A stretch of DNA of 7,288 nt. It comes from Chloroflexota bacterium. Lineage in GTDB: Bacteria > Chloroflexota > Dehalococcoidia > Lucifugimonadales > JADFKI01. The notes below the pieces were generated by a model, which was not told the origin of the DNA, did no database searches, and saw only the letters and a list, made by a program, of their open reading frames with translations. The position numbers were made by a program, and so were the translations under genes. The stretch spans positions 1 through 7,288 of the forward strand of contig JADFKI010000201.1 in assembly GCA_022565015.1 (NCBI GenBank), written 5' to 3'. Shown here piece by piece: positions 1 through 5,257 of this stretch. Position 1 is the first letter of the stretch. Every line of letters begins with the position of its first letter.

Positions 1-266
1 GACGTATTTTCCGCATCGGACGATGCCAGCGGCCTTGACCTATAGTAGAGGCCCCAGCGCTGCATCAGCTCTTTGATGCGTGGGTCTTCGAGCTCCGACA
101 TCTGCTGAAAAAAACCAGCCAGGGCGTGGGCGTGCATTAGCTCCTCGGAGCACACCCAGCTCGCCTCACCGGGCACGATGTACAGCAGTCCGTTCTGGTG
201 CTCGCATTGCAGTTCAATCCGCTTGCCACCGGTGTCTTCCTTGATCGTCAGTCCGAACTCTTCCAC
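1..266 (-). CDS. Unrecognised small protein, N-terminal part, cut by window edge
   Basis: The frame stays open for 88 codons from a GTG at 266 to the left edge, so the C-terminus is missing. GTG 266 is chosen because an AGGTGA Shine-Dalgarno sequence lies 7 bases upstream and an in-frame TGA stands two codons before it; the nearby ATG and the other GTG run quickly into stops in their own frames. The protein begins (V/M)EEFGLTIKED, has a hydrophobic stretch GLLYIVPG (residues 26-33), then an acidic and helical part with HAHALAGFFQQM (45-56) and ELMQRWGLYY (66-75). Cys21, His23, Cys39, His45 and His47 could bind a metal, but no known motif is matched. It has no signal peptide or membrane segment. 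It lies 104 bases downstream of the SnoaL-like gene on the same strand. I do not recognise the family, but codon-like composition and the ribosome binding site support a real gene. Confidence 0.68.
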   Translation of the reverse strand, partial: MEEFGLTIKEDTGGKRIELQCEHQNGLLYIVPGEASWVCSEELMHAHALAGFFQQMSELEDPRIKELMQRWGLYYRSRPLASSDAENT

Positions 267-370
267 TGCTCATTCACCTATAGCGCGTTGTTAAATCAGC
301 GTCGCCGCGTGCCGGGGATTCTTATTCGTTCGTCGTAGCGAAAAATCTCTTCGGGGGGATCATAGGGCCG

Positions 371-796
371 CTAACGGCAGGGAAATGCATTCAGCTGCCG
401 CAGCAGGGTCAAGTAATCGAGACGGTGCCAGCCCTCCACTATCTTTCCGTCCATCACCCGGTCGAAAAACATGCCTGTGAAGGCTACGTCTTTTCCCGTC
501 GCCGGTATGCCCAGAGTCTCTCCAACGTGTCGGCCCGTGAATTCGAGGTGTGACGCAACGGTGTCACCCTCCGCGATCTGAAAGATTACGCGGGCCTTCC
601 ATTCGTCGAAAGCATTCTTCTGCCTGCTGAGGTTCTGCCTGACAGCCTCAACACCCCGGAATTCGTTTCCGGCGCCGTGGATCACGCAGTCCGGCGCTAC
701 GAGCTCTTCGACAAGGTCCAGGTTGCCGCCAACCACCTCCTCGAAGAAACGCCGCACCACCTGCTTCATGGCAAAAAGCTCGTTATCGTCGGTCAT
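371..796 (-). CDS. SnoaL-like / ester-cyclase-fold protein (NTF2-like superfamily)
   Basis: This 141-residue protein matches the SnoaL-like polyketide cyclase/ester cyclase family in length and pattern. An N-terminal helix (MKQVVRRFFEEVVGGNLDLVEELV, about 10-33, interrupted) is followed by the cone-forming strands, the hallmark GRHVGETLGIPATGKDV (88-104), and the DGKIVEGWHRLDYLTLLRQL end (116-135). His40, His90, Asp112, Asp116, His124 and Asp127 are possible pocket residues. Known SnoaL proteins close aglycone rings, but most relatives in environmental bacteria have no assigned substrate, and no polyketide genes lie nearby. The frame is open back to 1048, but that extension would overlap the next gene and both promoters. 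ATG 796 gives the normal family N-terminus, has GAGG 2 bases upstream (rather close), and lies about 56 bases after the predicted transcription start from the extended -10 at 858-866. Function beyond the fold is unknown. Confidence 0.9.
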   Translation of the reverse strand: MTDDNELFAMKQVVRRFFEEVVGGNLDLVEELVAPDCVIHGAGNEFRGVEAVRQNLSRQKNAFDEWKARVIFQIAEGDTVASHLEFTGRHVGETLGIPATGKDVAFTGMFFDRVMDGKIVEGWHRLDYLTLLRQLNAFPCR

Positions 797-857
797 GACC
801 TCAGCCACTGATGCGTCAATGTCGGGCGCCGTTGGGCGCTCCAAATTAGAGTCTCCG

Positions 858-866
858 ATTATAACA
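858..866 (-). promoter_or_regulatory. Extended -10 promoter for the SnoaL-like gene
   Basis: The minus strand reads TGTTATAAT, a perfect sigma-70 -10 box (TATAAT) with the TG of an extended -10. I see no good -35 at 16-18 bases, which extended -10 promoters tolerate. The expected transcription start is near 852, giving a leader of about 56 bases before ATG 796. It rules out the longer upstream starts for that gene. Confidence 0.6.
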
Positions 867-890
867 GAGCGATGCATCTCAGCGCCCGGT

Positions 891-918
891 TTGACGAGGG
901 TTGGCGTACTGATATAAT
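891..918 (+). promoter_or_regulatory. Sigma-70-type promoter for the metallo-hydrolase gene
   Basis: TTGACG (891-896) matches 5 of 6 consensus -35 bases and is followed after 16 bases by a perfect TATAAT (913-918). Transcription should start near 925. This is downstream of the ATG at 872 that would give the longest open frame, so the true start must be later, in agreement with the ribosome binding site before 1010. It is back-to-back with the minus-strand -10 at 858-866. Confidence 0.7.
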
Positions 919-931
919 CACAGCCACGCTT

Positions 932-976
932 GGTCGCGACCGCCTCGCGTTCCTTCGAAGAGAGCAGGCCGCGGCC
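932..976. repeat. Two related 10-bp palindromes in the leader, possible operator pair
   Basis: GGTCGCGACC (932-941) and GGCCGCGGCC (967-976) are both perfect palindromes and both fit GGYCGCGRCC. Their centres are 35 bases apart. The first sits just after the predicted transcription start and the second is 34 bases before ATG 1010. A dimeric regulator could bind both, but 10-base palindromes rich in G and C also arise by chance in such genomes. Confidence 0.25.
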
Positions 977-997
977 GATATTTCGTCTTGGATGATT

Positions 998-1003
998 AAG
1001 GAG
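998..1003 (+). promoter_or_regulatory. Ribosome binding site deciding the metallo-hydrolase start
   Basis: AAGGAG ends 6 bases before ATG 1010, an ideal distance. In-frame ATGs at 992 and 1004 lie upstream of it or directly against it, so 1010 is the best start. Confidence 0.75.
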
Positions 1004-1009
1004 ATGAAG

Positions 1010-1648
1010 ATGGCCCCACACTATCAGGACAGCAGCATAACCATCCATAAGATCAAGTGCGGCCCTTACGACAACAACGCCTATCTACTGGTCTGCCCGC
1101 AGACCAACGAAAGCATCGTCATAGACACCCCCAAGGATCCTGGAGCTCTGATTAGCGCCGCCAAGGCGACGGACGTCAAGGCGATTCTCATAACCCACAA
1201 CCACTTCGATCACATCGAGGGCTTTGAGGAGGTCGCCTCGGCGCTGGGCTCGCCCACGGCCATCGGCGAGCAGGACGCTTCAGCGTTGCCTACGACGCCC
1301 AGCTTTGTCCTGAAAGACGGCGATGAGGTCAAGGCCGGGACCATCACCTTGAAGGCCCTGTTTACGCCCGGTCATACCGCCGGCTCGACGTGTCTGTTAG
1401 TCGGGAACAAGCTCTTCACGGGCGACACCCTGTTTCCTGGTGGGCCCGGCAAGACGAGAGCACCGGAAAACCTCCAGCAGATCATCGGGAGCATCACCAG
1501 CAAGCTGCTAACTCTCGGAGACGACGTGAGCATCTATCCGGGACACGGCGATGACGGCGACATGAAGACATCGAAGGAAGAGTACGCCGCGTTCGCGGCC
1601 AAGGACCATCCCTCTGACCTGTGCGGTGACGTGCTCTGGCTGGGCTAA
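1010..1648 (+). CDS. Metallo-beta-lactamase-fold hydrolase (glyoxalase-II-like)
   Basis: This 212-residue soluble protein carries the full metal site of the metallo-beta-lactamase superfamily: THNHFDH (62-68, giving His63, His65, Asp67 and His68), His122 in PGHTAGS, Asp139 in FTGDTLF, and His179 in YPGHG. The order, spacing and size are those of the glyoxalase-II/YcbL-like group, which usually hydrolyses thioesters such as S-lactoylglutathione or related small molecules using two zinc or iron ions. The substrate cannot be read from sequence, and true beta-lactamase activity is not implied. The end (DHPSDLCGDVLWLG) lacks the long C-terminal glutathione-binding domain of classical glyoxalase II. 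Start 1010 is set by AAGGAG and by the promoter at 891-918; the upstream open extension to 872 precedes the predicted transcript start. It is divergent from the SnoaL-like gene and 86 bases before the CPBP gene. Confidence 0.92.
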   Translation: MAPHYQDSSITIHKIKCGPYDNNAYLLVCPQTNESIVIDTPKDPGALISAAKATDVKAILITHNHFDHIEGFEEVASALGSPTAIGEQDASALPTTPSFVLKDGDEVKAGTITLKALFTPGHTAGSTCLLVGNKLFTGDTLFPGGPGKTRAPENLQQIIGSITSKLLTLGDDVSIYPGHGDDGDMKTSKEEYAAFAAKDHPSDLCGDVLWLG

Positions 1649-1690
1649 TAGGCTTCTCTGTGGGCCGGAGACCTGGACACGTGCCATTCG

Positions 1691-1719
1691 TAGACCGGCG
1701 AAAAGGCATCTGCTAGACT
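1691..1719 (+). promoter_or_regulatory. Possible weak promoter before the CPBP gene
   Basis: TAGACC (1691-1696) matches 4 of 6 -35 bases. After 17 bases comes TAGACT (1714-1719), 4 of 6 for the -10, preceded by the TG of an extended -10. The start would fall near 1726, only 9 bases before GTG 1735 but 36 before GTG 1762. Such partial matches are common by chance. Confidence 0.3.
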
Positions 1720-1734
1720 TCACGTGGAATACTC

Positions 1735-2472
1735 GTGCGTGCGCGTGATTGGCGGGAGGCTGTGACGGACCCTCTTACTGAACGGCGGGCCGTGCCCTGG
1801 AAGCTAACAGACGTAGCTTTTGCAGGCCTGTTCGTCATCGTCGGTTCCGTCGTCATAATCGTTTTGGCGCGCCTGATTGGGAAATCGGGCGACGACTCAG
1901 AGTCTGTCAATCCCCTTGTATTATTCCTGCTTCAGGGACTGTTCCTGCTTGCCGTGTGGATAATCGCGGTGCGGGTACGGGGCGCCACCTGGCGGTCATT
2001 GGGAATGAGAGCGTCTCAGGGTCGCGGTGGAATCCTGATCGTTGCGCCGGCCCTACTTCTGATGATCGCCGCCAGCGCAACCTACGGTGTTTTCGTCCAA
2101 AGCGCCGGCATCGATTTTCTGATTCCCCCGACCCTGGAGGAGCAAGGGACCATGTTGGGCGAAGGCCTGTACGCGCCGCTCAACGCACTCGTGTTCGTCG
2201 TTTGGGGCCCCTTTACCGAAGAGCTGTTTTTTAGGGGCTTCCTATTGACGATCCTGGCGCCGATAATTGGTCCGTTCAGGGCTGTTCTGGTGAGCTCGGC
2301 GCTTTTCGCGGGTGTGCACGTCTCTGTTAGCACATTGATACCAATATTTCTGATTGGGCTGGTGCTCGGATGGCTGTACCTGCGAACACGGTCTCTGCTG
2401 CAGCCGTACCTGGCACACGCCGCATGGAACCTGCTGGTGACACTGGTCGGCGTCTTTGTTATCGAGCAGTAG
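1735..2472 (+). CDS. CPBP-family intramembrane metalloprotease (Abi/Rce1-like)
   Basis: This is a 245-residue, largely hydrophobic inner-membrane protein with about six to eight predicted membrane spans (roughly 26-48, 60-80, 98-120, 150-160, 170-190, 200-217, 228-243). The three CPBP motifs are intact: EELFFR (Glu162, Glu163, Arg167), FAGVH (Phe191, His195) and HAAWN (His228, Asn232). These form the metal-binding active site of the family that includes eukaryotic Rce1 CAAX protease. Bacterial members are linked to maturation of peptides or bacteriocin self-immunity, but most, like this one, have no known substrate, and no peptide gene is seen next to it. The start is uncertain: GTG 1735 has only a weak GTGGA site, whereas in-frame GTG 1762 has GGGAGG 2 bases upstream (close). 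Either leaves all domains intact. trpA follows after 34 bases on the same strand. Confidence 0.9.
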   Translation: MRARDWREAVTDPLTERRAVPWKLTDVAFAGLFVIVGSVVIIVLARLIGKSGDDSESVNPLVLFLLQGLFLLAVWIIAVRVRGATWRSLGMRASQGRGGILIVAPALLLMIAASATYGVFVQSAGIDFLIPPTLEEQGTMLGEGLYAPLNALVFVVWGPFTEELFFRGFLLTILAPIIGPFRAVLVSSALFAGVHVSVSTLIPIFLIGLVLGWLYLRTRSLLQPYLAHAAWNLLVTLVGVFVIEQ

Positions 2473-2506
2473 GGTTACGGCAGGCAAAACCTGGTATGGT
2501 GAGAAA

Positions 2507-3298
2507 ATGGCGAATCGAATCGATATCAGGCTTGCACAGGTGAGGGCGTCGGGAAGACCGGCGGTCGTGCCCTGGGTGACGGTCGGCTATCCGGATGTCG
2601 AGACGTCCGAGGCGTTGGCCGAGGCCATCGTCAACGCCGGAGCAGATATGCTGGAGATGGGGGTTCCCTTCAGCGATCCCCTCGCGGACGGCCCTACCAT
2701 TCAGGCGGCCAGCCAGCGCGCCCTCGAACACGGCGTGAACATCGATACGGCCCTGGAGGTGGTCCGCCATCTCAGGGAGAAGGGCATCGAGACGCCTCTC
2801 ATATTCTTGGGATATTTGAACCCGGTATTACGCTACGGCACCGAGAGGTTTGCGGAGAACGCCTCCGCCGCCGGGCTCGACGGCATAATCATTCCCGACC
2901 TGCCGTCCGACGAGGCGGGACCGTACAAAGAGACCCTGGAAGAGAAAGGAATCTATCTGATCCCCCTTCTCGCACCCACGAGCACCGATGAGCGGATTGC
3001 GGAGGCTTGCAAGGCCGCAAAGGGCTTTATATACTGCGTTAGCTTGAGCGGCGTAACGGGCGCAAGGAGCGAGGTGTCGGCGGATACTAGCGGTCTGGTG
3101 CGTCGGATTCGACAGCACACCGACCTGCCCGTCCTCGTGGGATTCGGAGTGTCGCTGCGCCGTCATGTCGAGGAAATAGGGGAGTACGCGGACGGGGCGG
3201 TAGTCGCAAGCGCTCTGTTGAACGCCATCGACGCGGCGCCTCCGGACAAGGTGCTGGAAGTCGCCGGCGATTTCGTCCGGGGACTCATACCGACGTAG
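2507..3298 (+). CDS. trpA: Tryptophan synthase alpha chain
   Basis: TrpA cleaves indole-3-glycerol phosphate to indole and glyceraldehyde 3-phosphate and passes indole to TrpB. The 263-residue length is normal for the TIM barrel. Catalytic Glu50 and Asp61 (Glu49 and Asp60 in E. coli) lie in the signature MLEMGVPFSDPLADGPTIQ (48-66). The loop SLSGVTGAR (179-187) and phosphate loop VGFGVS (211-216) are present. One oddity is that the phosphate-binding GSA of E. coli (Gly234-Ser235) reads ASA (Ala234-Ser235), and the segment before it is one residue shorter. ATG 2507 is chosen because it gives the family N-terminus MANRIDIRL and has GGTGAG 3 bases upstream; the open extension to 2456 would overlap the CPBP gene. 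A small CAGG/CCTG hairpin (2481-2493) precedes it. trpB and the other trp genes are not adjacent, which is unusual because trpB-trpA is a common pair. Confidence 0.97.
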   Translation: MANRIDIRLAQVRASGRPAVVPWVTVGYPDVETSEALAEAIVNAGADMLEMGVPFSDPLADGPTIQAASQRALEHGVNIDTALEVVRHLREKGIETPLIFLGYLNPVLRYGTERFAENASAAGLDGIIIPDLPSDEAGPYKETLEEKGIYLIPLLAPTSTDERIAEACKAAKGFIYCVSLSGVTGARSEVSADTSGLVRRIRQHTDLPVLVGFGVSLRRHVEEIGEYADGAVVASALLNAIDAAPPDKVLEVAGDFVRGLIPT

Positions 3299-3321
3299 GG
3301 ACTATCTCAAAGAGATGGTTC
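3299..3321 (+). terminator. Hairpin directly after the trpA stop, possible weak terminator
   Basis: As RNA, 3299-3308 pairs with 3312-3321 over ten positions (eight Watson-Crick, two G-U) around an AAA loop. It starts on the base after the trpA stop codon. No run of T follows, so it is not a standard intrinsic terminator. It could protect the mRNA end or belong to the folded region that follows, with which it shares bases 3319-3321. Confidence 0.35.
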
Positions 3322-3375
3322 GACAAACTCTCCGACAAATCGGAGGACTCCGCCGCAGCGGAGAGCTCTGTCGAA
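3319..3375. other. Compact folded element with two alternative structures
   Basis: TTCGACA (3319-3325) pairs with TGTCGAA (3369-3375). Between them are two perfect 6-base-pair hairpins: CTCCGA/TCGGAG (3330-3345, loop CAAA) and CTCCGC/GCGGAG (3348-3363, loop CGCA). Together they form a small three-way junction. Alternatively CTCTCCG (3328-3334) pairs with CGGAGAG (3359-3365) to make one long rod, which excludes both hairpins. CGACAAA is also repeated directly at 3321-3327 and 3333-3339, 12 bases apart. Two mutually exclusive folds are typical of attenuators or riboregulators, but a DNA role (operator or recombination site) is equally possible. No protein is encoded here. No known RNA family is recognised. 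Confidence 0.45.
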
Positions 3376-3413
3376 AGACGGTAAAACGTTAAAATGAGGT
3401 TTTCGAATAGGCA

Positions 3414-3632
3414 TTAAGCTGGACTTTGTACATTCCGATTGAGCCTCAACACGAAGGCGTATAGCTAATGGTCAGTAATCGGCAGACATTTTACATGTCG
3501 AGTTTGCAGGGCGGGTGCGGAAAGTCCTTGAACGATGAGATGGGTGTTTATGCGGCAGAGCGAAGGCACCATAATAGACCCGTCCGAATGACCTCAAATT
3601 TAGGAAACTTCTTTGTACAAAGTCCGGCTAAG
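3414..3632. repeat. 219-base segment closed by inverted repeats; MITE-like or structured RNA
   Basis: GGACTTTGTACA (3421-3432) and its exact complement TGTACAAAGTCC (3614-3625) continue outward to give 16 matches over 19 positions (3414-3432 against 3614-3632). In RNA two of the three mismatches become G-U pairs. The right copy also contains the perfect 12-base palindrome CTTTGTACAAAG (3611-3622). Inside are CCGATT/AATCGG (3435-3440 with 3477-3482) enclosing GCCT/AGGC (3443-3458), the hairpin GACAT/ATGTC (3485-3499), and an 8-pair GC-rich stem GGGCGGGT/ACCCGTCC (3509-3516 with 3578-3585, one G-U) enclosing GGTG/CACC (3543-3570). The segment is richer in A and T than its neighbours. I see no target-site duplication and no transposase. 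It ends 28 bases before the amidase start, so it could be a leader, a separate small RNA, or a non-autonomous mobile element. The 60-residue frame at 3468-3650 looks spurious. Confidence 0.5.
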
Positions 3633-3650
3633 ACGACCGCGCAATATTGA

Positions 3651-3655
3651 GGAGG
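3651..3655 (+). promoter_or_regulatory. Strong ribosome binding site for the amidase
   Basis: GGAGG, within GAGGAGG, ends 5 bases before ATG 3661. It selects this ATG over the in-frame ATG-like start at 3613, which lies inside the inverted repeat. Confidence 0.8.
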
Positions 3656-3660
3656 CTAAT

Positions 3661-5085
3661 ATGGACGAGAACGCAGCTTTTCTGCCGACGCATGAGCTTG
3701 CGGCGAAGATCGCCGGCAAGGAGATATCGCCGGTAGAGGTAACCAGGCTCTACTTCGAACGCATCGAGAGATTGGACGGTCAGCTCAACTCTTACCTGAC
3801 CTTGACCCAGGAGCAGGCGATGGCCGACGCCAGGGCCGCCGAAGACGCCGTGATGCGTGGAGACGACCTTGGGCCTCTGCACGGTGTTCCCATATCCATC
3901 AAGGACCTGCAGATGACCAAGGGCGTGAAGACGACGGGCGGCTCCCTCGGCTACAAGGACCGGGTCCCGGACGCCGACTCGGCCGTCGTGGAGCGCGTGA
4001 GACAGTCAGGGGCCATAATGCTGGGCAAGACGAACACGCCCGAGTTCGGGCTGCTTGGCGCCAGCGAGAACCGCCTGGGCCCCGAGTGCCGCAACCCCTG
4101 GAACGCCGAGCGGACCTCGGGCGGGTCAAGCGGCGGCGCGGCCTCCTCCGTGGTCGCGGGCCTCTGCTCGATCGCAACCGGCGGCGACGGTGGCGGCTCC
4201 ATACGCATTCCCGCCAGCTTCTGCGGCATCTACGGCATCAAGCCGACCCAGGGGAGGGTCTCCAGCTTTACGGGCGTTTCCGCACCACCGATAGCCAACA
4301 TCACGAGCCAGCAGGGGCCGCTGTCCCGCACCGTGAGGGACTCCGCGATTCTGCTTCAGGCCCTTGCCGGCTACGACCCAAGGGATACGGGCTCGCTGCG
4401 AGACCCGGTGCCCGACTTCATCGCCGCATTGGACAGGGACATCAGCGGACTCAAGATCGCCTGGAGTCTCGACTATGGCTATGCGGGCGTAGACCCGGAG
4501 GTCGGCGAGGTCACGGCCTCCGCCGCCAAGGTTTTCGAGGAGCTTGGATGCACCGTGGACGTCTCCAATCTAAGGCTGGAGTCTCCCTTCGAGACCTGGT
4601 GGGTCTTCTTCGCGGGAAATATCTACGCGACCCAGGGGCATCTGCTGGACGTTGATCCCGATCCGCTCACGTGGTACGGCCGCATGGCCATTGAGGACGG
4701 AAAGGCCTACACGGCCGCCGACTACGCCAGGGCCCTTGGAGAGCGCGACCGCATGGTTCAGCAGTTCAGCGACGTCTTCGACGATTACGACCTGTTACTC
4801 TCGCCCGCGATGGCGACGACCGCCTTTCCCGTGGGACAGTACCCGGACGAGGTGGGCGGAAAGAGAAACGCAAACAAGAAGGGCTGGAGCTTCCTGCCGT
4901 TCACCCATCCCATTAACACGATCGGTCACCCGGCCGCCAGCTTGCCGTGCGGCTTCGACTCGGACGGCATGCCTGTCGGACTGCATATCGTGGGGCGCAT
5001 GGGCGACGAGGCCACGGTGCTGGCGGCGTCGGCTGCCTTCGAGCGGGCCAGGCCGTGGGCCCAGCACAGGCCGCCAGTGTCGTAA
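3661..5085 (+). CDS. Amidase-signature family hydrolase
   Basis: This 474-residue cytoplasmic enzyme belongs to the amidase-signature family, which hydrolyses C-N bonds of amides. The Ser-cisSer-Lys triad is complete: Lys81 in GVPISIKDL, Ser156 in TSGGSSGGA, and nucleophile Ser180 in GGDGGGSIRIPAS. The spacings (75 and 24) equal those in GatA (Lys79, Ser154, Ser178). The C-terminal part has the usual NTIGHPAASLPCGF (419-432) and MPVGLHIVG (437-445). The usual GSDTGGS appears here as GGDGGGS, a form I associate with catabolic amidases such as 6-aminohexanoate cyclic dimer hydrolase-like enzymes. The protein lacks GatA neighbours (gatB, gatC), so a role in Gln-tRNA formation is unlikely. Its substrate cannot be assigned. 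It is probably transcribed alone, with the structured interval upstream and alaS converging downstream. A poor -10 (CATAAT, 3570-3575) is the only promoter hint. Confidence 0.93.
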   Translation: MDENAAFLPTHELAAKIAGKEISPVEVTRLYFERIERLDGQLNSYLTLTQEQAMADARAAEDAVMRGDDLGPLHGVPISIKDLQMTKGVKTTGGSLGYKDRVPDADSAVVERVRQSGAIMLGKTNTPEFGLLGASENRLGPECRNPWNAERTSGGSSGGAASSVVAGLCSIATGGDGGGSIRIPASFCGIYGIKPTQGRVSSFTGVSAPPIANITSQQGPLSRTVRDSAILLQALAGYDPRDTGSLRDPVPDFIAALDRDISGLKIAWSLDYGYAGVDPEVGEVTASAAKVFEELGCTVDVSNLRLESPFETWWVFFAGNIYATQGHLLDVDPDPLTWYGRMAIEDGKAYTAADYARALGERDRMVQQFSDVFDDYDLLLSPAMATTAFPVGQYPDEVGGKRNANKKGWSFLPFTHPINTIGHPAASLPCGFDSDGMPVGLHIVGRMGDEATVLAASAAFERARPWAQHRPPVS

Positions 5086-5120
5086 AAAAGGCCGGAGAGT
5101 ATGAGATCCTTAGCGTCTCA
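5084..5120 (-). terminator. Possible terminator for alaS
   Basis: On the minus strand TGAGA/TCTCA (5120-5116 with 5106-5102) forms a 5-pair stem with a 9-base loop. A run of six T (5089-5084) follows 12 bases later and overlaps the amidase stop codon. The stem is weak and the T-run is too distant for a standard intrinsic terminator. Confidence 0.25.
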
Positions 5121-5124
5121 CCCC

Positions 5125-5170
5125 GCTCTTCCTTGGAGCAAGAGCAATCCCCGATCTCCGAAACGCGGAG
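5125..5170. other. Hairpins in the convergent amidase/alaS gap
   Basis: GCTCTT/AAGAGC (5125-5130 with 5140-5145, loop of 9) and CTCCG/CGGAG (5156-5160 with 5166-5170, loop AAACG) can each form on either strand. They lie between two converging genes, where shared transcript ends are expected, but neither is followed by a T-run. The remainder of 5086-5257 shows no coding frame or other signal. Confidence 0.3.
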
Positions 5171-5257
5171 GGAGAAGGTTTTGACCCTGCCTTGTTCGTC
5201 CCCCAAGAATTGTCGTTCGCGGCGATCAACACTGCCCGTGGAACATTCGGAAACCGT

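Noticed and set aside
872..1009. Start of the metallo-hydrolase at ATG 872
   Set aside because: It lies upstream of the predicted transcription start near 925, and the AAGGAG site points to ATG 1010.
797..1048. N-terminal extension of the SnoaL-like gene to 1048
   Set aside because: It overlaps the start of the metallo-hydrolase gene and both predicted promoters, does not resemble the family, and ATG 796 gives the normal N-terminus.
2456..2506. Longer trpA start at 2456
   Set aside because: It overlaps the CPBP gene, and the family N-terminus begins at ATG 2507.
3455..3500. tRNA-like stretch (TATAGCTAATGGTCAGT then a hairpin with a seven-base loop TTTTACA)
   Set aside because: It resembles a D-arm and anticodon arm, but there is no GTTCGA T-arm, no matching acceptor stem, and a C follows the would-be anticodon.
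3509..3525. Similarity to the GGAAAGTCC core of RNase P RNA
   Set aside because: Only a few bases match. The other conserved RNase P blocks are absent and the interval is too short.
3611..3622. Resemblance of CTTTGTACAAAG to the lambda-derived Gateway att core
   Set aside because: The match is only the short symmetric core; the flanks differ and no vector sequence is present, so it is coincidence.
3468..3650. 60-residue open frame in the trpA-amidase gap
   Set aside because: It has no ribosome binding site, recognisable domain or convincing composition, and it crosses the right inverted repeat.
4055..5104. Several long overlapping open frames on both strands within the amidase gene
   Set aside because: They are arginine-, alanine- and proline-rich shadows typical of GC-rich coding DNA, while the amidase frame has all family motifs.
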